A stretch of 64,000 nt of DNA from Phytophthora quininea (Eukaryota; Oomycota; Peronosporomycetes; Peronosporales; Peronosporaceae), in contig JAAVTG010000369.1 of NCBI GenBank assembly GCA_011947345.1, positions 1 through 64,000 of the forward strand, given 5' to 3'. Position numbers and translations under genes: made by a program. The notes beneath the pieces were generated by a model. It worked only from the letters and a program-made list of their open reading frames with translations. It ran no database searches and was not told the DNA's origin. Shown here piece after piece: positions 31,307 through 43,848 of this stretch. Each line of letters opens with the position of its first letter. Within the stretch, counting starts at the first letter, position 1.

Positions 31307-34086
31307 ATACCATACCTTAAAAATTCCAACTGGTCAGATTAAATTCCAACAAATACCGGTAAAGCGGATTTTCAAATTTGTGACTTTGTTTCGTTTTAAT
31401 GACTGGAGCTCACCCTTCAGCCACAACACCCACGGACCTCGGCGCCACGCAAGACGACTGTGAGGACGACAGCGCGCTGGGCGCTGCGAGGATGACGGCA
31501 CGCTGGGGGCGGTTGCCGCGCCAGGTAAGGTGCACGTACACTCTGAAGTACTACCCTTGTGACTATCCTTCTGGATGAAGGTAGCGGCTAAAGCTGCGGA
31601 TTGGTTCGATCCCAGTCATCGTCTCTGTATTAACGTGTAATTTTCTGTTATGGCGAGTGTGTGTTTGCTACTGTTTAGATGGCTGGAAGCGTATAAATGT
31701 CGGGAGCGCAGCTGGTGGTGTGGGGTCTACAACAGCGCCGCTATCGACCCGATCATGGAATTGCGCGATGTGGTCGTCTAATTTTTCCTGCTTGTGCATT
31801 TGCCGGAGAGCTGTCAGTGCTGTACCAGCTGCAAGTGCCGATGAGCCATGGGACTTGAGGAAGCCAAGCGTTTTTTCTTGTGCTTCTTCTCCGAGGGCCA
31901 GCACCTCATCTTTATATGCTGGAGAGGACGGGTCTAGAGCGAAGCCCAGAGGTAAGAACAGCATCATATACCCTTTCGTGTGCCTAAGTTCGTACAGCTC
32001 TGTCTTTTTGATAGCAGGCGAAGCATACACACGTGGTTCGGCCGCAAACCACTGGAACCAAGCTGCCGCAAGGGACTGGGATCCTTTCTTCTTGGGGCGA
32101 ACGACTAGTGGCACAGGAGTCTGCTGCATTTCAGACCGAAGCGGCGACGCTGAGTGCGCGGGCGTCTGCAGACTGGTGGTAGCTGTACTGCGACTGATAT
32201 TTGTTGCAGGTGTGCGGAGTTGAGACTCCACTGCTAACAAGCGCTCTTCAAGTCGTGTGTTCTGCAGGATAAGTACATCAATTTGCTCGGATTGTCGCTG
32301 TAGTTGCCGGAGCAAGGAGCTAGTCAGGTTGACTTCGTGTTCAACCGACTTTGTTTCCTCAGACGGCGAGAAGGCACGGCGAACGGCGATACCCCACGCC
32401 AACAACTCCGACTCAGCGATTGCGTGCTGTGCAAGGCACTCGCGTATCTTTTCGACCAGCGGGCACCGTTCACACAAGTGCAGCACGTCAGGGAAATGCA
32501 TGAGCAACGTCGCCATCAGTACGTCCGCTACATCTTCGTTTAAATTCAGAGTTTCATCGTCGAATAACATTGTGTTTGCGAACAGAAGCTGCTGGAACTT
32601 GCGAACGCGGATACTTAGTGGTGGTTGTAGCGCCGCGAGCGACGGCAATCGCACGTTGTCTTTAGGCTTCCATCCGCTCAAGACGCGCGACACTTGCTGG
32701 TCGCGCGTGTCGTGCCCAGCATGTTGCCGAACGCCTTGTTCACCCGGTCGAGCTGCCAGCCACCCCTCTCAATGATCCAGTTCTCTGCGACGGTGCCGTC
32801 GTTCGCGTGCATGGCTCCGCCTCTGCGAAAAGAGTGAGAGGTGAGCTTTGGGGTGAGTCTAACGTTTGCAGATTTGCAGTTTCCATAACTCTAACGAGCA
32901 GTCTGTTCACGTAGGCTTGAGCACCAGGCGCGGAGCCCTTTGTTTGCGACGCTGTGGCTTGTGTTGGGGCATGATCATTTGCTTCGAGTAGCTCAACGAG
33001 GGTAAGCTCTTCTAAATCTTGAGGGTTGTCAGAGCTTCGAGTTTTTGATTGGAATTGCGGAAACTTTCGTTTGCAGGGCATCGATTGCAATACGAGCGAG
33101 GCAGCTAAGCAGAAGAGAGGGCACGTAAAATTTTTGTTGGATCCTTGAACAAGGATATGCCTTGCAGTACAGCCGTTTTGACTCGTTTGAAGCGAAGAAA
33201 TAAAACCCCGCCTAGGAACAAAAGCATTAGTTAGTTGAAGAAGAAAAAATGATGTTAGCCATTTTGCAAACCTGGCAGTACAGATAGCTGTTGTTTTTCA
33301 ACTTGTTCAGCGTCGGAGCTACGACCGTACATGTACCACAACATCACAACTAGAGCAGCGTCCGTGTAGTTTGTATCATTTGACGCAGTCGTGTAGAGCA
33401 ACCGCACAATTTCTTCTAGGTCTTGCTTAGAACATGGGGAGCTTTTTTCTCGTAGCCACCGTCCTGTCGATTTGCGCAGTACTTTCCGAGCCCAGACAAA
33501 ACTTTTTGTAGCTGCGGTTTTACTAAACTACCTTGTAGTGGGTATTTATCCACTAACCAGTTCTTGACATTTCCGTAGTATGCTAGATAAGTGTTGGTGG
33601 CTAGATCTTTGCCTTCTGCTCTCGCTAAAGAATAAGCATATTTGTCTAATATAATACGCAGCACTTTACCTGTTTTGTCCCCGTTAATGAGGGCTTCCGC
33701 AGCGTCGAGCTCCATGTTTTCGGTTGACAGAAATGCGACGAACGATTTGATTGGCGTCATCCTCGCCTTCTTGCTGTTACCTGAAGCCAGCGAGGCGATA
33801 GACATCGCTACTTTCAGTGTCTGCGCCTTCTTCACAAATGCTTTGAAACTAACACTACCGATCGCTATTATTGGAAACTGCTCAATATTTTCAGAGTATG
33901 CATTTATACTGATTTTTGTATGCAATAGAACATATTTTCAAAATATTCCGACCAAATATGGTTGGAATGGTCGGAAATTATAGCGTGGTTTTTAATTGGT
34001 TGAAATAACGCCTTTAGGAAAGATGATTGGACAAAATGAAATGCATGTACAAGTATTGGTCGGAAAGTATAGGATATTATACCATA
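31307..34086 (-). mobile_element. Crypton (tyrosine-recombinase DNA transposon) inside LINE A
   Basis: An insertion of about 2.77 kb flanked by ATACCATA (31307-31314 and 34079-34086; TATGGTAT on the minus strand). The LINE frame is restored when the insert and one copy of the octamer are removed. It carries a tyrosine recombinase of Crypton type and no reverse transcriptase. Cryptons integrate by site-specific recombination, so the repeat may be crossover sequence rather than a staggered-cut duplication. Confidence 0.75.
31668..33925 (-). pseudogene. Crypton tyrosine recombinase
   Basis: N-terminal SAM-like region in 33416-33925 (FVAFLSTENMELDAAEALING). The catalytic domain follows in broken frames: GAQAYVNRLLVRVME (32740-33090), then HSFRRGGAMHAND (HxxR, near 32830) and GGWQLDRVNKAFGNMLGTT. 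The C-terminal domain in 31668-32693 (341 aa) has a coiled coil near LRQLQRQSEQIDVLILQN and ends with an ALRQMHKQEKLDDHI tail common in oomycete Cryptons. Where related recombinases have the nucleophilic Tyr, about 11 residues after GGW, this copy reads Asn (AAC). There is a frameshift near 32,870 and possibly others. Predicted inactive. Confidence 0.75.
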
Positions 34087-36839
34087 TGTTGTCATCTTCG
34101 TCTGGGTCTGTAGTAATCGCTAATACAAATTTCTGGAGAAGTTGAAAGTGCTGGCGACAAATAACAGTAGCTACATCAGGAACCCCGATACCGTCTGCTT
34201 CGCGTGGCCCCACAGCCAGGCCTTTTGAACGATACTTATCCCAGATTTCCCAGTGCTTACGCGGTTGTATAACACGTACCGATTCACAATGCCTTGCCAG
34301 CGTTTGATGAACCGGGTCGGAATCATCACAGAAGCTGTGAAGTACCACAGCAATGACAAAATCTCTGCTTGGGCGATCAATCTTCGGCCGATTAGGGTTC
34401 TCGCTCGGCCTTTCCAAAGTTGGACCCGCTTAATCAATTTTTTGTCGAGTTGATTCGCCACCAATGTTGAAGTATCACCATTGCCGAACGGAATGCCAAG
34501 ATATCGCACGGTTTCGCCGCGCTTCAGTGATTTTAGCGGTGACACTCGCGGAGCAGAACGTTTACTGTTGAGACTCATTATCACACTTTTGTTATGGTTC
34601 AGCCGAGCTCCAGATCCTCCACAATAGTCATCAACAATTTGAAGCTGCTCTTCTAGCTCCCTCTTTCCTTTGAGAATAGCACAGTGTCGTCAGCAAAGAA
34701 CCCCACTGGGACTCGTAATGTTTGTCCCACCAGGACACCTAAATCTCTTTGAGCGCGTAACAAATTTCCTAGTGGTTCCAACGAGAGAGCAAACAAATAC
34801 GGAGACAATGGATCTCCCTGTTTCACTCCTCGAGTTGGTGTCAGCGAGTCCTGCGCCCATCCGTTGATCATTAATGAACACTTCGAGTCGTTGTACAACA
34901 GACGTATCCACGCCAAAAACCGAGGCCCAAATCCTTGTCGTTCCAAAACTCGAAGGAGGTACGGACGATTAACGCGGTCGTAAGCCTGAGCGAAGTCCAA
35001 GAACGTGGCTAGTCCTTTGCGTTTTTGGAATGTTTCTAAGTGCTGGAGATCGCGGACAAGCATTAGGTGCTGGTCAATCCGACGCCCCGGTATAAAACCC
35101 TTTTGATCCGGATGCACCAACTTAGAAATGTGTGGTCTAAGACGATTCACTAATACTCGCGATAATATCTTGATCTCAACGGGCATCAGTGTGATCGGCC
35201 GAAAGTTTCCCGGTTCAGATCGGTCTCCTTTCTTAAACAGTAGTGCCACCGAGGAATATCGCTGATGTGGAAGCAGAATTCCACGTTCCAATTGATATCC
35301 AAAAACTATCGCAAGTATTTCTCCAAACGCGTCCGGATCCAGACGAAAAAATCACTGGTGAAGCCGTCTGGACCCGGTGCTGAGTGAGGTTTTAGTTTCT
35401 TGATCGCACAGGCAAACTTTTCCGCGGTCAATTCGCTGTCAAGATCCCTGGTCACCTCTGAGGCGGCGCTCGATGCTATCAAGCAAGGTTTGTTGAGACG
35501 CCATGTCCATCTCTCGTTCTTCAGCTGGGAAGTGAGGGTCGCCGAATATTTTCCCCAATGCTCTTGAAAGCCATGACAGATTTCAGTAGGATCGGTTGAT
35601 TCTTCACCAGCTGAAGTTCGTATCGATCTAAATGGAGTATTGCGAAGTTCGTATCGTGGCGGCCGAAAGAAAAACTTGGTACTTTTTTCAGCTGCAGTCA
35701 CGGTTTGTTCAAAGCCCCGATTACATCCAAAGGTATTCCATTCATCATGACATTCTTTGTATCGTTGTCTGGCGAAATAGAAGTTAATTTCGTCTTGCTC
35801 GCTTGCATCTTCTGACGTCACGGCTGCAGCACACTCTTCTAAACGTTCTCGAGCAAGATTTATGTCAGCATATCTTGATGCACGCAGGTTATGTTGACAA
35901 CGTTTAAGGTACGCTTTCATCTTTTGCTTCCATGTTTTCCACACTAAACCGGGATTATTTGATGCACGAAGGACTGGTAGAAGAAGCTTGGCTTCCTCCA
36001 CAATACCCGTCTGGAGTTCTGGTATTTGCAAGAGCCAATCCGGTAGTCTCCAGAAACCTGTACCGGTGGGGTGATGCCATGAGGTTAGTTCTACATGGTG
36101 CGCAAGATGGTCGCCTCCATTTTCCCACGCAGAGTATCCTGAGTCATGGTAGCAGTCCGATTGCAAATCGTCTGACAGAAAAATGTAATCAATCCGATTT
36201 ATCTTTGGAAGCGGCCCAGAAAAACTCGTGCAGATGGGTGGTGGAGTCGCCACACATCTACAGCGTCAATCTCCGTTAACCACAACTGCAGACTCCTCCT
36301 GCTCGAGTCTGTACTGGGGTGATTCGAGCTGGCATCCACACTTGGTTCTACGGCTAGGTTGAAATCACAATGTGCACTGCATTATCTTCGAATTCCACAG
36401 GAAGCTGTCCGAACAAAGCCTTTCGCGATGCCGCATCGTTCGGTGCGTACACATTATGGATGTAGCAAATATTGTTTTTCCATGGCATTCGCACTAACAG
36501 ATAGCGGTTAGGAATTGTTGCTTCTGACATCACTGTGACTTGTGCAAGACTTGGACACGAACCATGAATTATGGTCGCTACGCCACTACTCCGGGGATAC
36601 TTTTCTTGTTGGCAGTCACTATTTTTATCCGAGAGGAATACGCGGCCTCCGAAGGTTTGGTCGACTAAATACTTAAAGCGACTTGCTTGCTTCTCATTCT
36701 TGAAGCGAGTTTCTTGTACGCACGAGAAATAAAAATATTTTAGATGCGTTGAAATCAACGGGTTTCCACCACCTTTGATCCCACGCACATTCCATGACAA
36801 TATTTTACACGATTCACCAACGTCCATTCCGCTCACCAT
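34087..36839 (-). pseudogene. LINE A ORF2, endonuclease and reverse transcriptase
   Basis: Frame 36354-36839: APE-type endonuclease start (ILSWNVRGIKGGG, CVQETRF, GVATIIHG). Frame 35306-36253: RIDYIFLSDDL and GGDHLAHHVELTSWH (endonuclease end), then KLKPHSAPGPDGF, start of RT. Frame 34653-35291: LLFKKGDRSEPGNFRPITL, FLDFAQAYDRVNR, GVKQGDPLSPYLFAL and FADDTVLFSK (RT active site). Frame 34171-34584: YLGIPFGN and RRLIAQAEILSLLWY. Frame breaks lie between these. All key RT motifs are readable. Confidence 0.85.
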
Positions 36840-37003
36840 TTACGTAGATGGCTCTGCTTCCTTTGCAGAGGCTGTTTGCGGGAGTGTCAACAAATTCGTA
36901 GCTAAAACAGGGAGATCAGTTGAAGTGAGAGAGCTCGAACGTAGTGCTTCCAGTCCCGCAATAAGGGCACTTCCAGGTGCTACATTATTCGCGTTCTTGA
37001 GTA

Positions 37004-38840
37004 TCATTTCCCCACTGGGGATCTAAGTAGTTGTAGCAATTCTTGATCCGAAAGAAGTTTTACTGCAGTGTGTGGCAGACCTTCTCCGACGTGGTCTACA
37101 AGAAAATGTAGCCACGCGCATTGAGTGAAGACTGCGGGACACATGCTCAGTGCCATCAATTCGAAAATGCTCAGCCAACGGAGTAAATTCCACTGCTTCT
37201 TTTGAACCTCTGACAGGTTGTTGAACGCGTCTTTCAGGTAAGATGAGTACTCATCACGTGAATTACCCATGGAGAGGTTCAGGCTAGAGACTCGTTCGTG
37301 AAATGTTCTGATATTGTCATCATCGTCCATGCTTTCCTCCGCAGAAATGCGATTCCACAGATGAATACCGGCAAGGTCGAGCGTCTGAGATCCACCAGCA
37401 ACTAGATCTTTCAGAATTGCCTTTGTCCAAGTTAACGGGAACTTGGCCATTGATCGGACAATCCTGTCCATGTTCTTGGATCCCTGAAGCATTTCTTCAG
37501 CCTCCTTGTAGTGTTTAATATTGCTTGCAATACGGTCCTGTTCTACCATCAGTTGCGCTTCTTTTTCGGAAAATAGCAGAGCTTCTTGTAGTAGTAGGTC
37601 CCCACTGGGTAGGTTGAGTTGCCCTCTTCTTGGCAAGAGCGCGTCCATCGATGCTTCCACCGTTCTCGACGTTTAAATGCGGTACGATTGCAATTCCAGC
37701 TGAAACACCCTGTTCAAGTTCAGGGAGGATGACCTCACAGTCACATTCCGGTAGATTGAGCGCAGCAAATGGGTTCTCGTGGGCAAAGGACGGTTCCAAG
37801 CGCTTGAAACCAGATTCAACCTGCTTGTCCACATCAGTATCGGGGTTTGAATCTCCTGCAAATTCCCAATTTGCGCTGGATTGTTCATCAGTGCGTGGTT
37901 GCTGATTTTCCTGCGAGTTATCTGCGCGGTTATGGTTTCGTCTAGAAGAAATGGGTTCTTTTCCTTGACCATGCCTTGGCTCCGAAGCCGCTACTGTGGG
38001 ATCTGGGAGCCTCGCGTGCACCGCAATGGGGCTGCTGGTTCTCGCTGAGATAACGCTTTCTTGTCTCTTGGAGCGATCTTCATTCTCATGAGGGCTATCT
38101 CCAAAGGGTAACACAACGGCGTAACTGGACTGGCGGTAAGAAGATGGTCTCGCTGGTGGTTCCATTGAGTGTTTTCCTCTCGCCACGTAGAAGTGTCGTT
38201 CATGCACGAGTTGGTGCGTGACGTACTGATGAACCATCAGACACGGCGGAGGTGCAGTCGATCCGAAGTAGAAACGCCACGTAGGTATTGCCACTTGTGC
38301 CTCGAGGTTGACGTCTCGTGGCGTAAAATACAGTGGACACGCCCCAGTGCAGATAGCCCCAGGAATAACGCGTTCGCTTCGTTCGTGGAGTGAATACTGA
38401 AGACGTCCAGATAAAACTTGTTCATCAGAAATGACTGACGCTTGATCGTGAACTTCTTTCCGAGCAAGTTGACTTCTTCTCCATCCAGCTGTGTTTCAAA
38501 TTCTGCCGAATGCACATGAATAAGAACGCCGCCTGAGGAGATCTTCTGCAGCATCGCCACACCGTGATGGGCCAGCACGTCCTTGACAGTCTCGTTGCCG
38601 TGATCTTGGAGAAACGACTTCAAAATAACAGGCACCACCAGATTGGAGCAATACGAGCCGGTGTTGATCACTACGGCGTGACTGGTAGGGGCTGGATTGA
38701 AGGCCCGTTGCTTTGTCACGATCGCAAGGTATTCTTCGGGTGAAGTGTCTTCTCTCTCGTACGCCTGGGCAAGTGTTGCTGCTGCTTCCTCCGAGACGGG
38801 GGCTCAGACAGCAAGGTCGTCACAGACCGACGGATCCATG
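37004..38840 (-). pseudogene. LINE A ORF1
   Basis: Pieces 38237-38719, 37515-38294 and 37004-37660 follow one another. The first has an RNA-binding-like fold candidate (VVPVILKSFLQDHGNET...), preceded upstream by an acidic segment (EEAAATLAQAYERE) reached through an in-frame stop. The second is Ser/Gln-rich and disordered; the third is helical. ORF1 proteins of LINEs bind element RNA; no motif here proves it, so the assignment is mostly by position upstream of ORF2. Confidence 0.55.
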
Positions 38841-38891
38841 AGTACTCCTGCGCGCGCAGGTGATCGGCCGTCGAGGTGACCATCACCGCCA

Positions 38892-39473
38892 TGTTTCTTC
38901 AAAGGGAAGGGTTAGGGTTCGATGCGAGCGGTATCCTTCCAAACGAGAAATCTTAGACTTTGGTAAAAGGTTGCGCTGCCCGCAGACATGAACAAACGTC
39001 GCTAGGACTCACATGTGATACTGTCAAACGAACCGTCTCCATACCAGGAGCAAAACTTACCAAAGCATTGGGCCGAGTCATGCCAACAAACGCGTTTCTC
39101 ACCGGGAGAACGTTTTGTCGTTGATAGATCGTGGGCCCAAAATGGCCAGCATTGCGTGAAGTAAAGTGCCTTCGGTCAGCTCCAAGCGATCGTCTAGATC
39201 ATGTTCGATTTAAAGATGATCATTCACCCATTCAAAGCAAAAAAAATGTTTGGTGTCGTAACTTGATGACACGGCAGCTGCAACCAACATCGTTATCGTT
39301 CTTCCAAAGACGCCATAAAGAGAAGGTGATTTGGACCATCCGAATGGGGCGGATAAGTCGATGATAACTGCGTCGTCTTCAGGAATTGCAGTGGGGCTGC
39401 GTAGCGGTGCACGTGCACAGAGGAAGACGTTGGACTCGCAGAGTCAGTGTCCCTTAAAACAAGGGCAACACTA
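38892..39473. other. LINE A 5' flank and spacer before pogo-1
   Basis: No recognised gene; it may include the LINE 5' UTR. Ends at the TA target of pogo-1 (39472-39473). Confidence 0.4.
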
Positions 39474-41158
39474 ACGGATTTTACCAAACAACGCACCTTA
39501 TATTAATGCATTATAGAACCATCAGCACTACTCAGGGAATACAAAATGGATACGGTGCACTACACTCCTCACTACACAGATGCCTCGGAGTCCCAGATCG
39601 TGAACTCAACCATGTTTTCCAGAAGCTCTTCTCCAACGTCGTCGCTTTCAGACTCCTCATCACGCGAAAGCCACTTTCGGCAAAACAGGTCACCATAGAC
39701 GTCATGGCGACTGATGTGCCAATCCTCATAGATTGGCGAAAAGCCAGCTGCTGCAACTGAACGACTCACAACTTCATCTGGTACGGCTTTCCACGCCGTT
39801 TGGACCCACTGGACGACATCCTCGACAGGTGGCTGCTTTGGATTGCCAGCTTTCGTGTACACGACACGGTCCGACGATTTCCACTCGTCAATGATCACCA
39901 AGAGCTTCTCTTTGAACGACTTGTAGATGCCGATGTCGCCGGCCTGTACATACGGCGTCAAGCCGCCAGGAATGACGAACATCTGCAGGTCCTTTTTCAC
40001 AGCTTGCGCCTTGACGGCCTTGGACGTGTGCGCACGCATCGAGTCCCAAACAATCGCCTTTCCAGGCGTACTCGCATCAAAAATGGGGGAAACACGAGAT
40101 CGAACCACTTGATTAGCAGCTGGGAATCCACCCACGCCCGTTTCTGGTAACTCACGTACGTATTGTCGATCTGCTCGACCGATCCATCGTGATTAGCGCC
40201 TTTCCGGACAATCAGAGGCGACAGTTTTCATCCTGATGCAGTCACCGCAAGCACGGCAGTTCTGCGCATAGACGCAAAGCCAGTTGACTTAAGCACACCA
40301 TGGCGAGCTCCCGTGACGTCGACAGTCTGGCGGCGTGGGTCTTCGAAGTAAACTGCTGTTTCACCCATCAACACTGTGTGATCCATGTTGAGTCTGTCCT
40401 TGCAAGCTTCCAGGAACTCCATGCAGCGCACGGCTCTGTCCGTTAAGACATCGTCCGTCAGAACGGTCAGATTTGTAGTACGATGTAGCGAAAGATCGTA
40501 TCGGTGCATGAACCCGTCCACCCACTTGCTTGACCCGAGGAATTGAGTGTTGCCAAGCTCAGCTTGAGCAAGGTGCTTGCCCATCTCGGCAATTAAGTCT
40601 CTCGTAACCTTCTTCTTCTCCGAGCGGAGGTACAGCACACGATCGAAGATCATGTCCTCCACCTCGGGGAGGCGAGGCTTTGCGCCAGCCCCTTTTAAGC
40701 GCAGGCTGCTGACAGGAGCGCTCTTGATCGACTCTTTCTGCTTCCACCAGTAGCGTTCTTGGGCGCCAGAAATCTTCCAGCCGCGCTCGTTCTGGAAGTA
40801 CGTAGCGGCGCGGGTTGGGACTTCTCCATTTTGTTCAATTCTAGTCACGACCTCCTTTTTCTTGGCCATGGACTTGGCTACACGGGAGCGAGGCATGGTG
40901 GTCTGGAGCGGAGAAATGAAGGGAAGGTGGGGTGTGGGGGGCGATGCTTGCTAGATACGGTGGATTGAATAATGGTGGTACAGATAACTTCGTTGTGCTG
41001 GGTGACGTGCAGGAAAATTCGACGTGAGGCCTGCAAGTGACCACGCACATGGTATACAATTTGAAGTAGGTGTTATAGGTTCCGGCCGCTCTCAAATTCA
41101 ATCAGATTTGGCGGGTTGTGTTCAATTGCGAGCAGGTACACAAATCTGTAAAATCCGT
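39474..41158 (-). mobile_element. pogo/Tigger-like DNA transposon 1
   Basis: Perfect 11-bp terminal inverted repeats (ACGGATTTTAC at 39474-39484, GTAAAATCCGT at 41148-41158) with TA on both outer sides (39472-39473, 41159-41160), as expected for Tc1/mariner-pogo elements. Size 1685 bp, filled by one transposase gene. Confidence 0.85.
39572..40896 (-). pseudogene. pogo-like transposase 1 (DDE_1), inactive
   Basis: Frame 40228-40896: N-terminal DNA-binding region, a CENP-B-like HTH (KWVDGFMHRYDLSLHR) and the start of the DDE domain. The first catalytic position reads MGETAVYFE; the family has Asp where Gly stands. An in-frame TGA follows VTASG; the frame then continues with KLSPLIVRKG. A one-base change near 40,085 shifts to frame 39572-40135, with IVWDSMRAH (second Asp), GLTPYVQAGDIGIYKSFKE (third Asp) and the C-terminal tail. 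Three independent defects make this copy non-functional. Confidence 0.82.
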
Positions 41159-41359
41159 TAATTAACTGCAAAAATAGAACTGAATTGAATTGTTTTATCT
41201 GACCCTGGTGTACATGTATAAACTAAACTATGTGGCATAGTTAACCAAATATATACTGTAGAACATTTGTGCATGAGGACACAGCAGAATTGCATACAAG
41301 CGAGTAAAACCTTAAGCCATTTTTTCCTATAGAAACATGCAAATCTGAACTAAAGTGCA

Positions 41360-41808
41360 TTACTGCTCATCTGAAGTCCCGGCGATGAGGTGCTCCACAG
41401 AGTCATCCGAGTCGCTGACAGTGTCCTCGACGACATGAAGGCTTTCTAGCTGCTCAATAATGTTGCTCTCGTGGTCAGTACGCCAATAGGTTTCAGTTTC
41501 TTCACTTCACCCACTCCACAAGCCCTTCCTCACCCGTCGCCGACAGCGTTGTTGCCGTCCCAGCCTTTCTGTCCGACTTCAAGCTCGCGGTGGTCGAGGA
41601 AGAAGCCATGGCTTCAATGTGAGCTCGATCCTTCTCCCATTCATAGACGCGCTTCCTCTTTGTATCACGTTTTGAAGGGATAAGATGGTTATAAAACTCG
41701 CCCAACGTTAACTGCATATCTCCGTCGGCTTTGAAAAAGTTTATTACGTCGAGTTTCTTCTTGAGCGTCTCGCAGTCGCGCGAGTATGGTGGATTTATGG
41801 CAGTACGC
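41360..41808 (-). pseudogene. pogo-2 transposase, N-terminal HTH and acidic tail
   Basis: Minus strand: DCETLKKKLDVINFF, then LGEFYNHLIPSKRDTKRKRV, the HTH region of oomycete pogo transposases, followed by AHIEAMASSSTTASL and GEEGLVEWVK, the start of the second HTH. After a TGA/frameshift an acidic tail (DTVSDSDDSVEHLIAG) reaches a stop near 41360. The DDE core is missing. The protein start lies across the insert at about 47614 (MARGRKRTPGSAGRC); joining the sequences at TTTCCA keeps the frame (PAGF then QRTAINPPYS). Confidence 0.7.
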
Positions 41809-41935
41809 TGGAAATCATGCTTTCCACACCAAAATTTGAAGCACTGGCTGCCAGCCAGCCAGAGACAACAGAGTGCACTCCTAGAATCTCCAGCAACCGA
41901 GCAAGTAGTTTTAAGGGGTTCCTCTCCAATCTCTC

Positions 41936-43848
41936 ATGTCCACCAACGACGCACCTGCCTCCCCTGCCTCACCAGCCGCGCCCAGGGCCTCGTCGAGTGC
42001 TCGCTCGACCATTGAGACGCCTCGTCTCAACGACCGCGTCGTTGACATGACCGTTGACGTGACATCAGACGAGACTCCCCAGGCCGTCTCGTCTCCACGA
42101 TCCGCGGCGGTGCCGCTGGGCCGCCCAACTCGACGCGCTCCGAAGCGGAAGCCGGCAGCGTCATCTACCGGCGCGAAGGGCAAGAAGCGCCTGACGCGCG
42201 CCTTGGCGACGAGCACGACCGGCTCTTCGGATGAGCCTAGTGCAGCTGCAGCAAAGGAGGCTTCGACCAATGGTGGCTCCAAACCTAAAGTACCTGCCCT
42301 ACCCAGGGCGGTAGCCCAGCCCGAAGTCGTGCGCACCGAGGGCACGGCCGGCGCATCCACCTCGGTGCATCGGGCTCTCCAACTGTTGTGCGACGGTGAA
42401 TCCGGCTCCAGTCAACCTCCAGCGGGTCACGAGCCGTTTAACTTGAACGAGTTCCTGGCCGGCTTTCAGCCTGGGGGTTCCAGCGGGACTGCGCGCGTCA
42501 CAGACGCTCACGCCCATGCACCAGCACAGGCCGACCCCAGTGCTTCGGCTGTGCTCGCCGAGTTGCACTCACTTCGGGAGGAGGTAGAGCGCTTGAGACG
42601 GCAAGCCTCGGCTTCAGCGTCGGACAGCCTCGTTACAACAACAACTACCACTATTACCGCGGCTGCCACTACGGCACCGAATCGGGTAGGAGCGCTACCG
42701 GACCGCGCTGTGCTCGCCCTAACGAGCGGCAGCTTTACTGTCGAAGCGAAGCGAGCGAAAGGGGACTATCAGCCCCTCAAGTGCATGCCCTCGCGGCCGG
42801 GCGGATGTTCAAGGACTGCGGAAACGGTAAGACCTCGTCGGCAATGACGTTCGTGCTAATGCTGTGGGAGGCGGACTGTGTGTGTTTCAGGACTACCCCA
42901 GCCGTCCTGATTGCCGTGTTCAGCGGCCGGCTGGGTGCACGGGGACTCACAATCCTGCATTTCCGAGGCGAAAACGAGGATGATCTGCTAGAGGTGGGTT
43001 CATCGAACAGTAACTTCACGAGCGATTTCTCGTCGTCGGCAACGCTGCCCCGGGCGCCAACAAAGTGCACTTCTTACGACGACATCTCGGACGGCCTCCA
43101 TGGCCTGGAGGTGATGGGCATCGAGCTGTGGTACCACCACATGCATGCGCTCATCGAGCGCTTGCAGCTCTTCGTGACCCGGAACCGGAAGGCGGATCCA
43201 CGGCACACTCCTGGGTGAGTGCACCTCACGCTGCTTTATGTGAACAAGTGGCTGGGAGCGGCCCTCGGCTGTCTGCAGCTTGACAGTCCCCAGTGGTGGC
43301 ACCGTTTCTGCGAGGTGGTCGATAACATCGATTACTACGCAAAGGACTGGTCAATGACGCTCGTTAACACGTTGCATAGCACTCCGCAGCTCACACCCGC
43401 CTCCCGCGGTGTGCGGGGTTTGACTCGTGGTGGCTCCGACGGATACCCTGGTCAGCAACGCGGCGTCCCCGACGACATTCGTGCACTGATCCCGACCAAC
43501 CGCTACGGGCAAGTCCCATGCCTCCGCAACCTAGGTGGGGCCGAATGCTCTGGAGGCTCTCGCAATCGCTGTGGCCACCCGGACGGCGTGCACAATTGGC
43601 GTGAACATGTGCCGCGACGCTTACGCGAGTGGGTTGACCATACTTATCGACTCGAGCGGTTGGATCGTGAGCGCAAGGAGCGGGACCGTCGGTACACCAA
43701 CCGTCACGACAACGAGCACCGGCGTGTGGAGCGCGACTATCGCGGACGTCGCGGCTCGGACCGAGAGGAACCTCGTGGAGGAGAAACTCGTGGATCGGGA
43801 CGTGACGAGTTCCGCAGCCAGGATGACCGCCGAGGCGATCGAGCCTGA
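41936..43848 (+). pseudogene. DIRS-like gag
   Basis: Frame 41936-42847 (Ala/Ser/Thr-rich, basic patch PTRRAPKRKPAA, coiled coil LHSLREEVERLRRQ). After frameshifts, 42781-43218 and 43219-43848 continue with a helical region (LYVNKWLGAALGCLQL, QWWHRFCEVV) and a very Arg-rich C-terminus (RLDRERKERDRRY, DYRGRRGSDREE) suited to RNA binding. The position before the RT and the composition suggest gag; sequence conservation was not tested. Frameshifts near 42,800 and 43,200. Confidence 0.6.

Larger units (their letters stand above)
29900..38891 (-). mobile_element. LINE retrotransposon A, interrupted by a Crypton
   Basis: Minus-strand non-LTR element: ORF1 (about 38840-37004), ORF2 with endonuclease and RT (36839-34087 and 31306-29957), and a 3' end with GTTAATCAATTCAATTTCC at 29900. 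A Crypton occupies about 31307-34086. At the junction the LINE sequence resumes without loss: the DNIWY end of the left part continues as RPMLYMIQLR, matching DNVWF-RPMI in LINE B. The exact 5' end is not defined. No target duplication was found. Confidence 0.8.

Noticed and set aside
31590..31625. GGTTCGATCCC, matching a tRNA B box with a pairing T-arm
   Set aside because: No A box, D-arm or acceptor stem can be formed with the upstream sequence; it lies inside the Crypton.
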